A stretch of DNA of 64,000 nucleotides, taken from Firmicutes bacterium UBA2058. GTDB lineage: Bacteria; Bacillota; Clostridia; Tissierellales; Sedimentibacteraceae. The notes below the pieces were generated by a model. The model was not told the DNA's origin. It made no database searches and saw nothing but the letters and a program-made list of their open reading frames with translations. The position numbers and the translations under genes were made by a program. The DNA lies in NCBI GenBank assembly GCA_002332905.1, contig DDAM01000048.1, positions 22,862 through 86,861 on the forward strand, written 5' to 3'. This document shows positions 25,401 through 34,951 of the stretch, in pieces (positions within the stretch are counted from its first letter, which is position 1; each line of letters opens with the position of its first letter).

Positions 25401-27011
25401 TTATTTGTCTAGCCAAACGTATGTAAATTCTGCCTCTGATGCTTTTTCTAAAACATCTCCTGCTGGATGACCTTTTACGTAAGATTTAACAACAATTTTA
25501 GAACCTTTTTCATTTAAGAAGACTGCTGGCAAATCTTGAGACATAATTGTTTGAATTTCTTTATATATAGGCGCTCTATCTTCAATTTCAGTTGCAACAA
25601 CACCTTGCTTAAATAACTCTTCTAATCTATCATTTTTATATTCTCCTAAATTCATTGAGCCATCAGCACTAAATCTACTTGACATTGCCGAAATATCTGG
25701 GCCTTGATATCCTCCAAGTATTGTTAATTCAAAATCGTGTCCAAACCATACTTTTTCATCATATGATGCATCATCCATCGCATTAATTTGTAAATCAACA
25801 CCAAATTCTTTAAAATTAGATTTTAAAACTTCTACAACATCCTCAAATCCTGGAAATGTATCAATTGTAGTAGTAAAATAGAACCCATTTTCGTCTTTAG
25901 TATATCCAGCTTCCTCAATTAAAGATTTAGCCTTTTCAATATCTCTTTCTGGTAACTTCGCCTCTTCATTTAATGCCCATGTATAAAGAGGAGATATAAA
26001 ATATTCAGCCTTTAACCCTATTCCTTTTAATGCTTTATTAAATATTTCATCTCTATCTATACCATATGCAACAGCTTGTCTTAGTTTTAAATCTGCAAAT
26101 TTGCCTTCTTTTACATTAAACAATACATATCCTTTATTAGGCCAAAGCTTTGTATATACGTTATAATCAGCATTATTTTCATATTTGCTAATTTCACTAG
26201 CTGGCACTCCATTTCTTATTTCATCTACATCACCATTTAACCAAGCTTGATACGCAGTATTTTGATCAGGCATTATCATATATATTATCTTATCTAGATA
26301 AGGCTTGTCTCCCCAATAATTTTCATTCTTCTCAAGGGTTACACTTTGACCTTTTTTGTGTTCCACAAATTTGAAAGGTCCAGTACCAATAGGACTTTGG
26401 TTTGCTTCATTTGTTAACCAATCAGTACCTTCATATATATGAGCAGGCATTATGTATGTACCAAACCAAGCTATATATCCTAGCATTCCTGCATTAGGTG
26501 ATTTCAGCTTAATTTGAACAGTATTTTTATCAGGGCAAGTAATTTCTTCTATATCTGAAAGTGATGAAGAAGCAAATCCTTTTTCATTAATTATTTGTTC
26601 AAATGTCCATTTTACATCATTAGAACTAAAGTCTGTGCCATCGTGCCATTTAACATTTTCGTACAAATTAAATGTTATTGTCTTAGCATCTTCTGAAAAT
26701 TCCCAGTTTTTTGCCAAATCCGGCACAACTTGATCATTTCCATTGATTTTAACAAGCTTATTGAATACATTTTGAACTACTATATATGCACCATCATCTG
26801 ATTGTGCATCAGGATTATAACTTTGTGCTTCCTTTGCTACTGACACTACAAATGTTCCTCCCTGTTTTGGCTCACCTGCATTTTTTGAATCAGTTACATT
26901 TGTTTCATTACTAGTATTATTAGGTGTATTAGTATTAGCACTATTATTACTGCATCCTACAAACATGCTAATAACTAATACAACAACTAATAATATAGAT
27001 AATTTCTTCAT
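25401..27011 (-). CDS. Oligopeptide ABC transporter substrate-binding lipoprotein (SBP family 5)
   Basis: This 536-residue protein starts with a lipoprotein signal ending in FVGC and a Ser/Asn/Thr-rich linker. The SBP_bac_5 fold follows, with the signature AKNWEFSEDAKTITFNLYEN and VKWHDGTDFSSNDVKWTFEQ near 105-140, and LRQAVAYGIDRDEI near 325. It captures peptides (dipeptides to oligopeptides) outside the cell. It is the last gene of a five-gene leftward operon with two permeases and two ATPases. Location next to a large secreted protease operon suggests uptake of proteolysis products. Confidence 0.93.
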   Translation of the reverse strand: MKKLSILLVVVLVISMFVGCSNNSANTNTPNNTSNETNVTDSKNAGEPKQGGTFVVSVAKEAQSYNPDAQSDDGAYIVVQNVFNKLVKINGNDQVVPDLAKNWEFSEDAKTITFNLYENVKWHDGTDFSSNDVKWTFEQIINEKGFASSSLSDIEEITCPDKNTVQIKLKSPNAGMLGYIAWFGTYIMPAHIYEGTDWLTNEANQSPIGTGPFKFVEHKKGQSVTLEKNENYWGDKPYLDKIIYMIMPDQNTAYQAWLNGDVDEIRNGVPASEISKYENNADYNVYTKLWPNKGYVLFNVKEGKFADLKLRQAVAYGIDRDEIFNKALKGIGLKAEYFISPLYTWALNEEAKLPERDIEKAKSLIEEAGYTKDENGFYFTTTIDTFPGFEDVVEVLKSNFKEFGVDLQINAMDDASYDEKVWFGHDFELTILGGYQGPDISAMSSRFSADGSMNLGEYKNDRLEELFKQGVVATEIEDRAPIYKEIQTIMSQDLPAVFLNEKGSKIVVKSYVKGHPAGDVLEKASEAEFTYVWLDK

Positions 27012-27092
27012 TTTATCTTTCCTCCATTTATTATGATATTATATTATTATGTTAATATATATTCATGCCTAGTTAGGCTGAATTACCTCTTT

Positions 27093-28061
27093 TTACTCAC
27101 TATTATTTAAAAATAAACATTTCACGTAGTGATTATGTTCTATTTTTACCATAGCTGGAGAATTAGTTTTGCAATCACAATGAGCCTTATAACATCTAGA
27201 TGCAAAATAACAGCCTTCTTTTAATCCACTAGGAGCTGGTGGTTCTCCATATATTGTCATCCTATTGTTTTTTTCTAATGGATTAACTGACATACAATTT
27301 GATAATAGAATTTTTGTATATGGATGTTGCGGATTCCGAATTATATCATCAGTCAATCCTATTTCTACAATTTGCCCAAGATACATAACCGCAATTACAG
27401 TAGAAATATAACGTGTTGTAGCAATATCATGGCTAATAAATACCATACCCGAATTACTTTTTTTTATAATACTTTGTAGCATATTTATAATTTCAGCCCG
27501 TACAGAAACATCAAGCATAGATACTGGTTCATCTGCAATTATAAGTCTTGGTTCTAAAAGCATTGCCCTTAATATAGAAATTCTTTGTAGCTGCCCTCCT
27601 GACAACTCATGTGGATATCTACATAAAAAATCTTCTGCCGGTTTCATGCCTGATTTTTCTAATATATCCTTGCAAATCTTTACTCTTTCATCAAATGAAT
27701 TTCCTATACCATGAATCTTAAGAGCAGTAGTCAAAATATTTTTTACACTATTTCTAGGATCAAAAGTATCAAAAGGATTTTGAAAAATCATTTGGCACTT
27801 TTTTCTAAACAAAAGCACATCTTTTTTTATAGCTTTATCAATTAATTCTCCTTCAAATCTGATAGTACCGCTTGAAGGTTTTTCTAACGCCATTAATAAT
27901 TTTGCTAATGTCGATTTCCCACATCCAGATTCTCCAATAACTCCTAAACACTCACCTTCTGATAATGTAAAACTTACACCATTAATTGCCTGAATAACCT
28001 GTTTATTGTTTGTATGAGTATAATTTTTATATAAATTATCTACTTCTAATAATTTTCCCAT
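27093..28061 (-). CDS. Oligopeptide ABC transporter ATP-binding protein (OppF type)
   Basis: This 322-residue ABC ATPase has Walker A GESGCGKST near residue 43, signature LSGGQLQRI near 156 and Walker B LIIADEPVSMLD near 175. The C-terminal oligopeptide-transporter extension has the cysteines GCYFASRCYKAHCDCK, which in relatives bind an iron-sulfur cluster. It starts two bases after the OppD-like gene stops and pairs with it to power the two-permease importer. Confidence 0.94.
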   Translation of the reverse strand: MGKLLEVDNLYKNYTHTNNKQVIQAINGVSFTLSEGECLGVIGESGCGKSTLAKLLMALEKPSSGTIRFEGELIDKAIKKDVLLFRKKCQMIFQNPFDTFDPRNSVKNILTTALKIHGIGNSFDERVKICKDILEKSGMKPAEDFLCRYPHELSGGQLQRISILRAMLLEPRLIIADEPVSMLDVSVRAEIINMLQSIIKKSNSGMVFISHDIATTRYISTVIAVMYLGQIVEIGLTDDIIRNPQHPYTKILLSNCMSVNPLEKNNRMTIYGEPPAPSGLKEGCYFASRCYKAHCDCKTNSPAMVKIEHNHYVKCLFLNNSE

Positions 28062-28063
28062 AC

Positions 28064-29023
28064 TTACTCCTGTATCAAATGACAGGCAACTTTCCAGTCA
28101 CCTGATATATTTATAATTCTTGGCTTAGTATTAAAGCATATATCTTTAGATTTTTTACATCTATTTGCAAAAATACAACCATAGTTAACTTGACTTAAAT
28201 CTGGTAATGTTCCAGATATACCAATAAAATTTTTTCTACTTTCAGTTAAGGATGGATACGAATTTAGTAAATCTTTTGTATATGGATGCTTGGGATTTAC
28301 TAAAACATTTAGTACATCACCATATTCAACCAAACATCCTGCATACATAACCGCAACTTTTTTGCAAGTTGTTGAAACTACTGATAAATCATGAGTTATA
28401 AGTATTCTTGTTATTTTAAGCTTCTCCTCAAGCTTAATTATTTCATCCAGAATTTGTCCTTGATTGACTACATCAAGAGCTGTAGTTGCTTCATCAAATA
28501 TTAATAATCTAGGATAAAATATTAAACTTAGTACGATACTAACTCTTTGCATCATACCGCCAGACAACTCATGTGGATAGCAATCATATATTTTTTCTGA
28601 CAGGTTAACTAGTTTAAATATCTCTAATATATTTTCCTTAATTTCAATTTGTTTTAGTTTAGAATTATGTATTTTATATATATCAATTAGTTGTTTACCA
28701 ATCTTGTGAACAGGACTCAATGAGTTCATAGATTTTTGAAACACTAATGATATTTCTTTCCATCTAATTTTTCTTAATTCTTCTTCCTTTAGAGTTAATA
28801 AATCCACTCCGTCATATAAAACTTCACCATTTATATCAACTGTATTTTGCGAAAGTAGTCTTAATATAGCCATAATAAGTGTTGTTTTTCCTGAACCCGA
28901 TTCTCCAACTATACCAACTGATTCTTGCAAATTAACATTTAAGCTAAAATCATTTACTGCCCTTATTCTCTTATCATTTGCTTTATACACTACATTTAAA
29001 TTCTTTATTTCTAATAATGACAT
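28064..29023 (-). CDS. Oligopeptide ABC transporter ATP-binding protein (OppD type)
   Basis: This protein has about 319 residues from ATG 29023 (MSLLEIKNLNVVYK); upstream in-frame starts at 29050 and 29035 lie inside a hairpin. Walker A is GESGSGKTT, the signature LSGGMMQRV and Walker B LLIFDEATTALD. The C-terminal extension has the GCIFANRCKKSKDICF cysteine cluster. With the OppF-like protein it forms the ATPase dimer. The inverted repeat just upstream of the start may tune its translation. Confidence 0.92.
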   Translation of the reverse strand: MSLLEIKNLNVVYKANDKRIRAVNDFSLNVNLQESVGIVGESGSGKTTLIMAILRLLSQNTVDINGEVLYDGVDLLTLKEEELRKIRWKEISLVFQKSMNSLSPVHKIGKQLIDIYKIHNSKLKQIEIKENILEIFKLVNLSEKIYDCYPHELSGGMMQRVSIVLSLIFYPRLLIFDEATTALDVVNQGQILDEIIKLEEKLKITRILITHDLSVVSTTCKKVAVMYAGCLVEYGDVLNVLVNPKHPYTKDLLNSYPSLTESRKNFIGISGTLPDLSQVNYGCIFANRCKKSKDICFNTKPRIINISGDWKVACHLIQE

Positions 29024-29029
29024 TTTTAT

Positions 29030-29077
29030 ACCCATGCACCTATTGCACAAAAAATCATTAAAGATTTGTGCATGGGT
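29030..29077 (-). promoter_or_regulatory. mRNA hairpin over the oppD-like ribosome binding region
   Basis: GTGCATGGGT and ACCCATGCAC (arms at 29068-29077 and 29030-29039) would pair in the minus-strand mRNA, ending six bases before ATG 29023. The stem covers the only GGTG-like site. It may lower oppD translation relative to the permeases or act as a processing site. Confidence 0.45.
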
Positions 29078-29142
29078 TTGGTGCCTATTTTCTTATTAAT
29101 TTCATTCATTTCTTTCAACCTCTCACCTTAATTCATAACATT

Positions 29143-29967
29143 TTATTTTGGATTTAAAATTTTATTTAGCCCTTCACCAATTAAATAAAATGAAAAAACT
29201 GTAAAAACAACTGCCAATCCTGGAAACAAGCATATCCACCAGCTATCAGGCAAATATATTTTACCACTTGATATTATTTTGCCCCAACTAATAACATTTG
29301 GATCTCCTAACCCTAGAAATGATAGTCCTGCTTCAGATAAAATTGCTGATGAAACAATCATAGTTGAATGTGATATAATTGTAAAAATTCCATTTGGTAT
29401 AATGTGTTTAAATAGTATTCTTACATGACTTTCACCAATAATTCTTGAACTCTTAATAAAATTTCTTTCTCTTAATGCTATTGCTTCTCCCCTCATCAAT
29501 CTTGCAGTACTAGTCCAACTAGTCAATGCCATAACTAGAATCATATTATTTATATTACTTCCATAAATTGCTATCACTATGAGTATTAAAAAAAATGTTG
29601 GTAACATCATAAACATATTTAAAAATTCCGATATTAGCCTGTCAATTTTCCCACCCATATATCCAGATATACCTCCAATCATGGTACCAATAGTACTAGA
29701 AATTATAGCAACTACTATGCCTATCTTTAAAGATGTTCTGGCACCATAAATTACCATACTAAAAACATCCTTTCCCAGTCCATCAGTTCCAAAAATATAT
29801 TTGCTTGAAGGTTTTGATAATAAATCTTCACTTAAGTAATTAGGATCATGTGTTGCTATAACTGGTGCTAAAAATGTAATGACTAGTAAAATTATAAGAA
29901 GAATTATACCTACCTTAAGTTCAGGTACTAACATAAATTTTTTAATTCTCATTTTAAGTTCAACCAT
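29143..29967 (-). CDS. Oligopeptide ABC transporter permease (OppC type)
   Basis: This 274-residue protein has about six membrane helices and an N-terminal segment typical of OppC/DppC permeases (FLAPVIATHDPNYLSEDLLS, then FGTDGLGKDVFS). The EAA coupling loop is visible as GEAIALRERNFIKSSRIIGE near residue 170, followed by ILFKHIIPN. A GGAGGT site precedes ATG 29967. It forms the translocation pore with the OppB-type permease encoded 14 bases upstream. Confidence 0.93.
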   Translation of the reverse strand: MVELKMRIKKFMLVPELKVGIILLIILLVITFLAPVIATHDPNYLSEDLLSKPSSKYIFGTDGLGKDVFSMVIYGARTSLKIGIVVAIISSTIGTMIGGISGYMGGKIDRLISEFLNMFMMLPTFFLILIVIAIYGSNINNMILVMALTSWTSTARLMRGEAIALRERNFIKSSRIIGESHVRILFKHIIPNGIFTIISHSTMIVSSAILSEAGLSFLGLGDPNVISWGKIISSGKIYLPDSWWICLFPGLAVVFTVFSFYLIGEGLNKILNPK

Positions 29968-29981
29968 AATAACTTGACCTC

Positions 29982-30947
29982 CTATTCAAACCTAATGCGA
30001 GGATCTATAAAAGCATATATAAGGTCTGTCACAATCATTACTATACAAATTGATATTGAAAGCATCAAATAAACACCTGTCAACAAAGGATAATCTCTTT
30101 TTACTATAGCATCCATCACAAGTCTCCCCATACCTGGCCAAGCAAAAACAATTTCAACCAACGTAACTCCACCTATCATAAATGCTAATGAAGTTGTAAA
30201 TATTGTAATTATAGGTATTACCGCATTCCTAAATATATATTTATTAAAAATCTTCCTATCATCCATGCCTACTGCTCTAAATACTGTGACATAATCCTCA
30301 GACATAGTTTTTATAACAGAAGTTCTAGCAATTCTAAAATATAATGGTGCTTGTATTATCACAAGTGTACTAACAGGTAAAATTAAATGTTTTGCTACAT
30401 CTAAGGCATAAAAAAAGCCTCTATATTCAGCTCTGATATCATACATTCCTGATGTTGGCAATAATCTTAATGTCGATGCAAATATAAGAATCAGAATTAG
30501 GCTTAACCAAAATCCTGGTATTGAATCAAAGATATATGATATATAGCATAATAACTTGTCAAACTTACTACTCGCTTTCCTAGCAGCGCATATACCAAAA
30601 AAAGTTCCTATCAAAGCTGACAATATTGCGGCTGTCAATGTTAACAAAATTGTTGGAAATATTTTTTCTCCAATCAATTTTGATACTGGTTCATTACTCA
30701 TGTATGAGTACCCTAAGTCGCCTCTTAAAGCATTTTTAATATAACAAACAAATTGAATTGGAACTGGCTTGTCTAATCCATATTTTTTTGTTAAATTTTC
30801 TATTAGCTCTGGATTTGGATTTTCTGTACCTGCTAAAACTTTCATTGGATTACCTGGTGCACATCTTATTAGAAAAAAAGTAATACAAAATGAAAGTATT
30901 ATAGTTAAAGTTCCTGTCATAATTTTCTTTCCAATATATAATTTCAT
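29982..30947 (-). CDS. Oligopeptide ABC transporter permease (OppB type)
   Basis: This 321-residue protein has six predicted helices. The N-terminal TFFLIRCAPGNPM motif and the loop KKYGLDKPVPIQFVCYIKNA are the hallmarks of OppB/DppB permeases. The coupling loop reads SVIKTMSEDYVTVFRAVGMD near 205, followed by YIFRNAVIPI. It is the first gene of the operon, so its promoter lies in the AT-rich region to its right (30.95-31.25 kb). Confidence 0.93.
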   Translation of the reverse strand: MKLYIGKKIMTGTLTIILSFCITFFLIRCAPGNPMKVLAGTENPNPELIENLTKKYGLDKPVPIQFVCYIKNALRGDLGYSYMSNEPVSKLIGEKIFPTILLTLTAAILSALIGTFFGICAARKASSKFDKLLCYISYIFDSIPGFWLSLILILIFASTLRLLPTSGMYDIRAEYRGFFYALDVAKHLILPVSTLVIIQAPLYFRIARTSVIKTMSEDYVTVFRAVGMDDRKIFNKYIFRNAVIPIITIFTTSLAFMIGGVTLVEIVFAWPGMGRLVMDAIVKRDYPLLTGVYLMLSISICIVMIVTDLIYAFIDPRIRFE

Positions 30948-31250
30948 TATGTCTTCACCTCATTACGCAATTCACAGCTATCGTATTTTATGTTAAATTT
31001 TAATATATTATATATTATTTTCTTAGTATGTATATTTTTTCAACGTTGCCAGTATAACATTGTAATAATCTAGTGTCAACATGGCTAGATAACAAAGTTT
31101 TTTATAGATTCAAGCTTTACTATAACTTTTTATTTATGCATATTTTTTATAATTATTAATTTAAATGTAAGTATAAACAAAATGTAATCTAAAATTTATA
31201 GTGTTCTAAATAATTATAATAATATAATAAATAATCCTTATAATTTTTTT
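30948..31250. other. Promoter-containing intergenic region upstream of the oligopeptide operon
   Basis: About 300 AT-rich bases without a credible ORF. It must hold the leftward promoter of the five-gene transporter operon. I see no clear palindrome, riboswitch or att sequence in it. Confidence 0.4.
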
Positions 31251-31255
31251 GCATT

Positions 31256-31284
31256 AAAAAAAGTGCTGAATTTCAGCACTTTTA
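31256..31284 (-). terminator. Terminator of the aminotransferase/amino-acid transporter operon
   Basis: AGTGCTGAA (31262-31270) and TTCAGCACT (31272-31280) form a tight stem flanked by A- and T-runs. The sequence resembles the groEL-type terminators at the island ends, but no groEL core follows it. Confidence 0.8.
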
Positions 31285-31326
31285 CGAGAGTTTAAGTATG
31301 CACTAACACATTAATGGTATTCTCTA

Positions 31327-32487
31327 CTACACCATACATTTAACCATAGCATCAACAGCTATTTTAACATTTTCCTGAGATGTTGCTAAATTCATTCTGA
31401 TAAATGAGCTAAATCTTTCTCCACCAAACCAGTCACCATAATCTACTGCTAAGTGAGATTTTTTTTGAATTATTTCTCTAATATTATTTTCTTTAAGATA
31501 ATTTTTTAAGTCTATCCATACAAGATATGTTCCTTCAAGAGGCGATACTATTGCTTTTGGCAGTTCAGAATCTATTCTGCTTATTAAATATTTATAATTG
31601 GAATATATCTGACTATTTACTTCTTTTAGCCACGATTCTCCACCTTCATAAGCAGCACGAGCTGCTATATATCCAAAAGGATTTCCACTTAATACTCTAA
31701 TCCCATTTATATAATAATCCCATTTATTTCTTAATTCTTCATCTGGAATAATAACTATTGAATTTTGACATCCAGCCAAATTAAAGGTTTTGGAAGGTGC
31801 TGTAATCAATATCATATTTTCCATATAATTATCCGCTGCAAATGAAGGAATATGTTTATTTTTTTCGTACACTAAATCCTGATGTATCTCGTCAGATATA
31901 ATAAACACATTGTGCTTTCTGCATATATCAATTACTCTGCATAGCTCCTCTTTTGTCCAGACTCTTCCTACAGGATTATGCGGTGAGCATAATATAAACA
32001 ACTTTACATCATTTTCTATAATTTTTTTCTCAAAATCATCAAAATTTATGCTGTACCTACCATAATTATTTATTAAATCAGAGCAAATTAACTTCCTTTC
32101 ATTATTTTCAACTGCTTTTAAAAAAGGATAATATACCGGTGTCATGACTATGACTGCATCATCTCTTTTAGTCACAAACTGTATAATCCAGTTAAATCCA
32201 GCTATCACTCCCGGTGAAAACCTTATCCATTCCTTTTTTGTCAGCCATCCATGATGCTTTTGTTCCCAATTAATAAATGACTGGTAATATTCATCCGGTA
32301 TTTTATAATATCCATATAACCCTTCATCCACATATCTATGTAGCGCATCCTTTATGCATCTTGCAACTTCAAAGTCCATATCCGCTATCCACATAGCATG
32401 CAGACCTTCTTCACCATACATTTCTGTCTGGTCATCCCATTTTTTTGAATTAGTATTTCTCCTATTTTTATATATCAATTCACTCAT
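31327..32487 (-). CDS. MalY/PatB-type PLP aminotransferase, probable cystathionine beta-lyase (C-S lyase)
   Basis: This 386-residue fold-type I PLP enzyme has LWIADMDFEVA-like N-terminal sequence, and the substrate and cofactor segments LCSPHNPVGRVWTKEEL and IISDEIHQDLVY. The PLP lysine is in TAPSKTFNLAGCQNSIVII near residue 237. These features define the MalY/PatB group, which cleaves C-S bonds of cystathionine or cysteine conjugates and releases sulfide or homocysteine. It is the last gene of an operon with an amino-acid ABC transporter, which favours uptake and lysis of a sulfur amino acid such as cystine. Confidence 0.9.
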   Translation of the reverse strand: MSELIYKNRRNTNSKKWDDQTEMYGEEGLHAMWIADMDFEVARCIKDALHRYVDEGLYGYYKIPDEYYQSFINWEQKHHGWLTKKEWIRFSPGVIAGFNWIIQFVTKRDDAVIVMTPVYYPFLKAVENNERKLICSDLINNYGRYSINFDDFEKKIIENDVKLFILCSPHNPVGRVWTKEELCRVIDICRKHNVFIISDEIHQDLVYEKNKHIPSFAADNYMENMILITAPSKTFNLAGCQNSIVIIPDEELRNKWDYYINGIRVLSGNPFGYIAARAAYEGGESWLKEVNSQIYSNYKYLISRIDSELPKAIVSPLEGTYLVWIDLKNYLKENNIREIIQKKSHLAVDYGDWFGGERFSSFIRMNLATSQENVKIAVDAMVKCMV

Positions 32488-32496
32488 TTCATTACA

Positions 32497-33228
32497 CTAA
32501 AAAAGTTTTCCAACAAACTTTTTTATCCTTTCATTATTACTATTAAAAACTTCTTCTGGTGCTCCTTCTTTTAAGATATACCCATTGTCCATAAAAATCA
32601 CCCTTTCAGATACTTCACGAGCAAACCTCATTTCATGTGTAACTATTAATAGTGCCATAGTTCTTTCAGCTGCTAATTTTCTTATAACCTCAAGGACTTC
32701 ATCTACTAACTCCGGATCTAATGATGATGTGGGTTCATCAAAAAGCATTATTTCAGGCTTTACCGCAACAGCTCGTCCTATTCCTATTCTCTGCTGCTGT
32801 CCACCAGATAAATGAGCAGGGTAAACATCTCTCTTTTCTTCCAACCCTATCATTTGTAAAATGCGCATAGCCTCATTTTCAGCATCTGCATATTTCATAC
32901 CTTGAACCTGTGTCATAGGTTCCATAATATTCTGTATTGCAGTCTTATTTTTGAATAAATTATAATTTTGAAATACCATTGCTGTTTTACTTCTAACAAA
33001 ACGAATATCCTTCTTTTTTATATGATTTACTTCTAAAGTCAAGTTATCAATAGAAACACTTCCGTCAGAAGCTTTCTCCAAAAAATTAATGCACCTTAAC
33101 AAGGTTGATTTGCCAGTTCCAGAAGGGCCTATTATTGATATAACTTCTCCTCTTTCTGCTTTCAGATCAATCCCCTTCAGCACTTTTAAGGAGCCATAAT
33201 TCTTTTTTAAACCTTTAACTACTAACAT
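32497..33228 (-). CDS. Polar amino-acid ABC transporter ATP-binding protein (GlnQ/TcyC type)
   Basis: This 243-residue protein has Walker A GPSGTGKST near residue 33, signature LSGGQQQRI near 140 and Walker B IMLFDEPTSSLDPEL near 160, ending with the THEMRFAREVSERVIFMDNG segment typical of the polar amino-acid uptake (PAAT) family. It lies between the permease and the C-S lyase-like gene. The neighbourhood supports cystine or another sulfur amino acid as substrate, though the ATPase itself does not show specificity. Confidence 0.94.
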   Translation of the reverse strand: MLVVKGLKKNYGSLKVLKGIDLKAERGEVISIIGPSGTGKSTLLRCINFLEKASDGSVSIDNLTLEVNHIKKKDIRFVRSKTAMVFQNYNLFKNKTAIQNIMEPMTQVQGMKYADAENEAMRILQMIGLEEKRDVYPAHLSGGQQQRIGIGRAVAVKPEIMLFDEPTSSLDPELVDEVLEVIRKLAAERTMALLIVTHEMRFAREVSERVIFMDNGYILKEGAPEEVFNSNNERIKKFVGKLF

Positions 33229-33241
33229 TTTGCTACCTCAC

Positions 33242-33910
33242 TTAATATGCTTTATTCAGTACTTTTTCCAACTTTGCTTGTGCAAATGATATTAGGGCAA
33301 GAACAATCCAGTATACAAACAATAAAGCTACATACCCTTCAAGATATCTGAAATTTAAATTAACCATATTTTTTGCATATGCCATCATATCTTTTACACC
33401 TACTATAAAACACAACGAAGTAGATTTATATAAATTGGAAAAAGAATTCATCATTCCTGGAATGGCAACTCTGGCTGCTTGAGGAACAATAATTCGTTTT
33501 ATAGTTTGCAGAGGCGTTAGACCGATTGATATGCCTGCTTCAAACTGACCCTTTTCAACAGAGGTAATTGCTCCACGAATATCTTCACCTAAATATGCCG
33601 AAAAACTTAAAGACAATACTATAACAGTTGCTGTATAGCTTGACATATTTCTTACAAAATCTGAGATTTGAGAAATTCCATAATAAAATACAAACAATTG
33701 ACAAATAAATGGAGTACTTCTGAAAAACGATGTGTACACTGAAGATATTTGCTTAAGAACAGGCACCTTGTAAAAACGTACTGCTGCTAATATAAACCCA
33801 ATTATCAATGCAAAGAAAAGTGATATTACAGCCAGTGATGTAGTAATCCAAAAGCCTCGCAAAATAATCGGAAAAGATTCTAGAAAATATTTCATTCCAA
33901 ATTGTATCAT
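33242..33910 (-). CDS. Polar amino-acid ABC transporter permease
   Basis: This protein has 222 residues from ATG 33910, preceded by a TGGAG site that the upstream ATG at 33925 overlaps. The His/Glu/Gln-type permease pattern is clear: GFWITTSLAVISLFFALIIG at the N-terminus, FFRSTPFICQLFVFYYG, and the coupling loop EAGISIGLTPLQTIKRIIVP followed by QAARVAIPGM. About five membrane helices are expected. It pairs with the ATPase encoded 14 bases downstream. Confidence 0.93.
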   Translation of the reverse strand: MIQFGMKYFLESFPIILRGFWITTSLAVISLFFALIIGFILAAVRFYKVPVLKQISSVYTSFFRSTPFICQLFVFYYGISQISDFVRNMSSYTATVIVLSLSFSAYLGEDIRGAITSVEKGQFEAGISIGLTPLQTIKRIIVPQAARVAIPGMMNSFSNLYKSTSLCFIVGVKDMMAYAKNMVNLNFRYLEGYVALLFVYWIVLALISFAQAKLEKVLNKAY

Positions 33911-33967
33911 AATATTAAACTCCATATGTATTATTGTATTATATAAAAGTGAACTACGTTCACTCTT

Positions 33968-34029
33968 CTAATAGGAAAGAGAACTTTCCTATTAGATAAA
34001 TACAGCAGGAAAGTAAACAAATTCCTGCT
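33968..34029 (-). terminator. Two consecutive hairpins between binding-protein and permease genes
   Basis: CTAATAGGAAAG/CTTTCCTATTAG (33968-33995) is a perfect 12-bp stem. AGCAGGAA/TTCCTGCT (34004-34029) is a second stem. On the minus strand they fall after the binding-protein stop. No long U-run follows, so partial termination or 3'-end stabilisation that raises binding-protein yield is more likely than full termination. Confidence 0.6.
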
Positions 34030-34108
34030 ATATCAAATAAATTTAAGCATTAAATAATTACATTCGTCATATGACTGTACTTATTGCGAAATATTAAATA
34101 AGTATATG

Positions 34109-34951
34109 TTATTTATAATATTCTTTTGCTGCTTCCGTTTCCATGACATCATAACTAAACCATTTCATGCATAGCTCTTTATGAGTTCCATCTTCAAGCA
34201 TGGCATTCAAAGCACCGTCAACTAGTTGTCTCAACTCTTGACCACGTTTTGTACGAGCAAATGGATATGCATTTACTTCAGTGTATATTGGATTTTCAAT
34301 ATCTACACATTTTAATTCCCAATCTGGATTCTTTTCAAGTAAATATGGAAGTAATAAATAGGCATATGGCATTGCATCTACTCTTTGCATAACAACTTCC
34401 GCAGGAATTGTTGCAAAAGATTCATAGGTTTTTTTATTAACCTTATTGTCCGGATCAAGCGCTTCGACAAACTCATTCATAGCACTTCCATCAGCAAGTC
34501 CAATTGTTTTACCTTCCATATCTGACCAGCGGTTAATTTCAGTGTTATCGCTTGATATCAACAATGCATATGGACTAAAGAAATATGGAGTTGTAAAATC
34601 ATATTTTTCTTTTCTTGCCGATGTAATGCTTATCTGTTTTGCTACTGTATCAACACGGTTATTGTCCAAATCTCCAAATGAAGTAGCTACATCTTCTTGA
34701 ACAAATTCTAATTTATAACCTATTCTTTTTGCTATTTCATTCCACATATCAATTTCAAAACCAGACCATTCTTGAGACTTTTCATCATATACAGTAAAAC
34801 CTAAATAGTCACCTGAAGTAGCTACACGAATTACTTTTTCTTCTTCGTTACTTTTATTACTAGTTTCTACATTATTATCTGCGCTATTGCCACAAGCTGC
34901 AAATGATATAATCATTGTTAATATTAATAATATTGATATTACTTTTTTCAT
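34109..34951 (-). CDS. Amino-acid ABC transporter substrate-binding lipoprotein (SBP family 3)
   Basis: This 280-residue protein has a lipoprotein signal ending in ISFAAC and a short linker. The SBP_bac_3 fold follows: RVATSGDYLGFTVYD, FEIDMWNEIAKRIGYKLEFV, DLDNNRVDTVAKQISITSAR, and YDFTTPYFFSPYALLISSDN. It is the first gene of the transporter operon and is separated from the permease by 183 bases containing two hairpins. The C-S lyase-like gene at the operon's end suggests a sulfur amino acid as ligand. The specificity is an inference. Confidence 0.93.
   Translation of the reverse strand: MKKVISILLILTMIISFAACGNSADNNVETSNKSNEEEKVIRVATSGDYLGFTVYDEKSQEWSGFEIDMWNEIAKRIGYKLEFVQEDVATSFGDLDNNRVDTVAKQISITSARKEKYDFTTPYFFSPYALLISSDNTEINRWSDMEGKTIGLADGSAMNEFVEALDPDNKVNKKTYESFATIPAEVVMQRVDAMPYAYLLLPYLLEKNPDWELKCVDIENPIYTEVNAYPFARTKRGQELRQLVDGALNAMLEDGTHKELCMKWFSYDVMETEAAKEYYK

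Noticed and set aside
31256..31284. Terminator resembling the groEL-type terminators, considered as a fifth att remnant
   Set aside because: No groEL 3' core or island end sequence follows it. It is simply the terminator of the aminotransferase operon.
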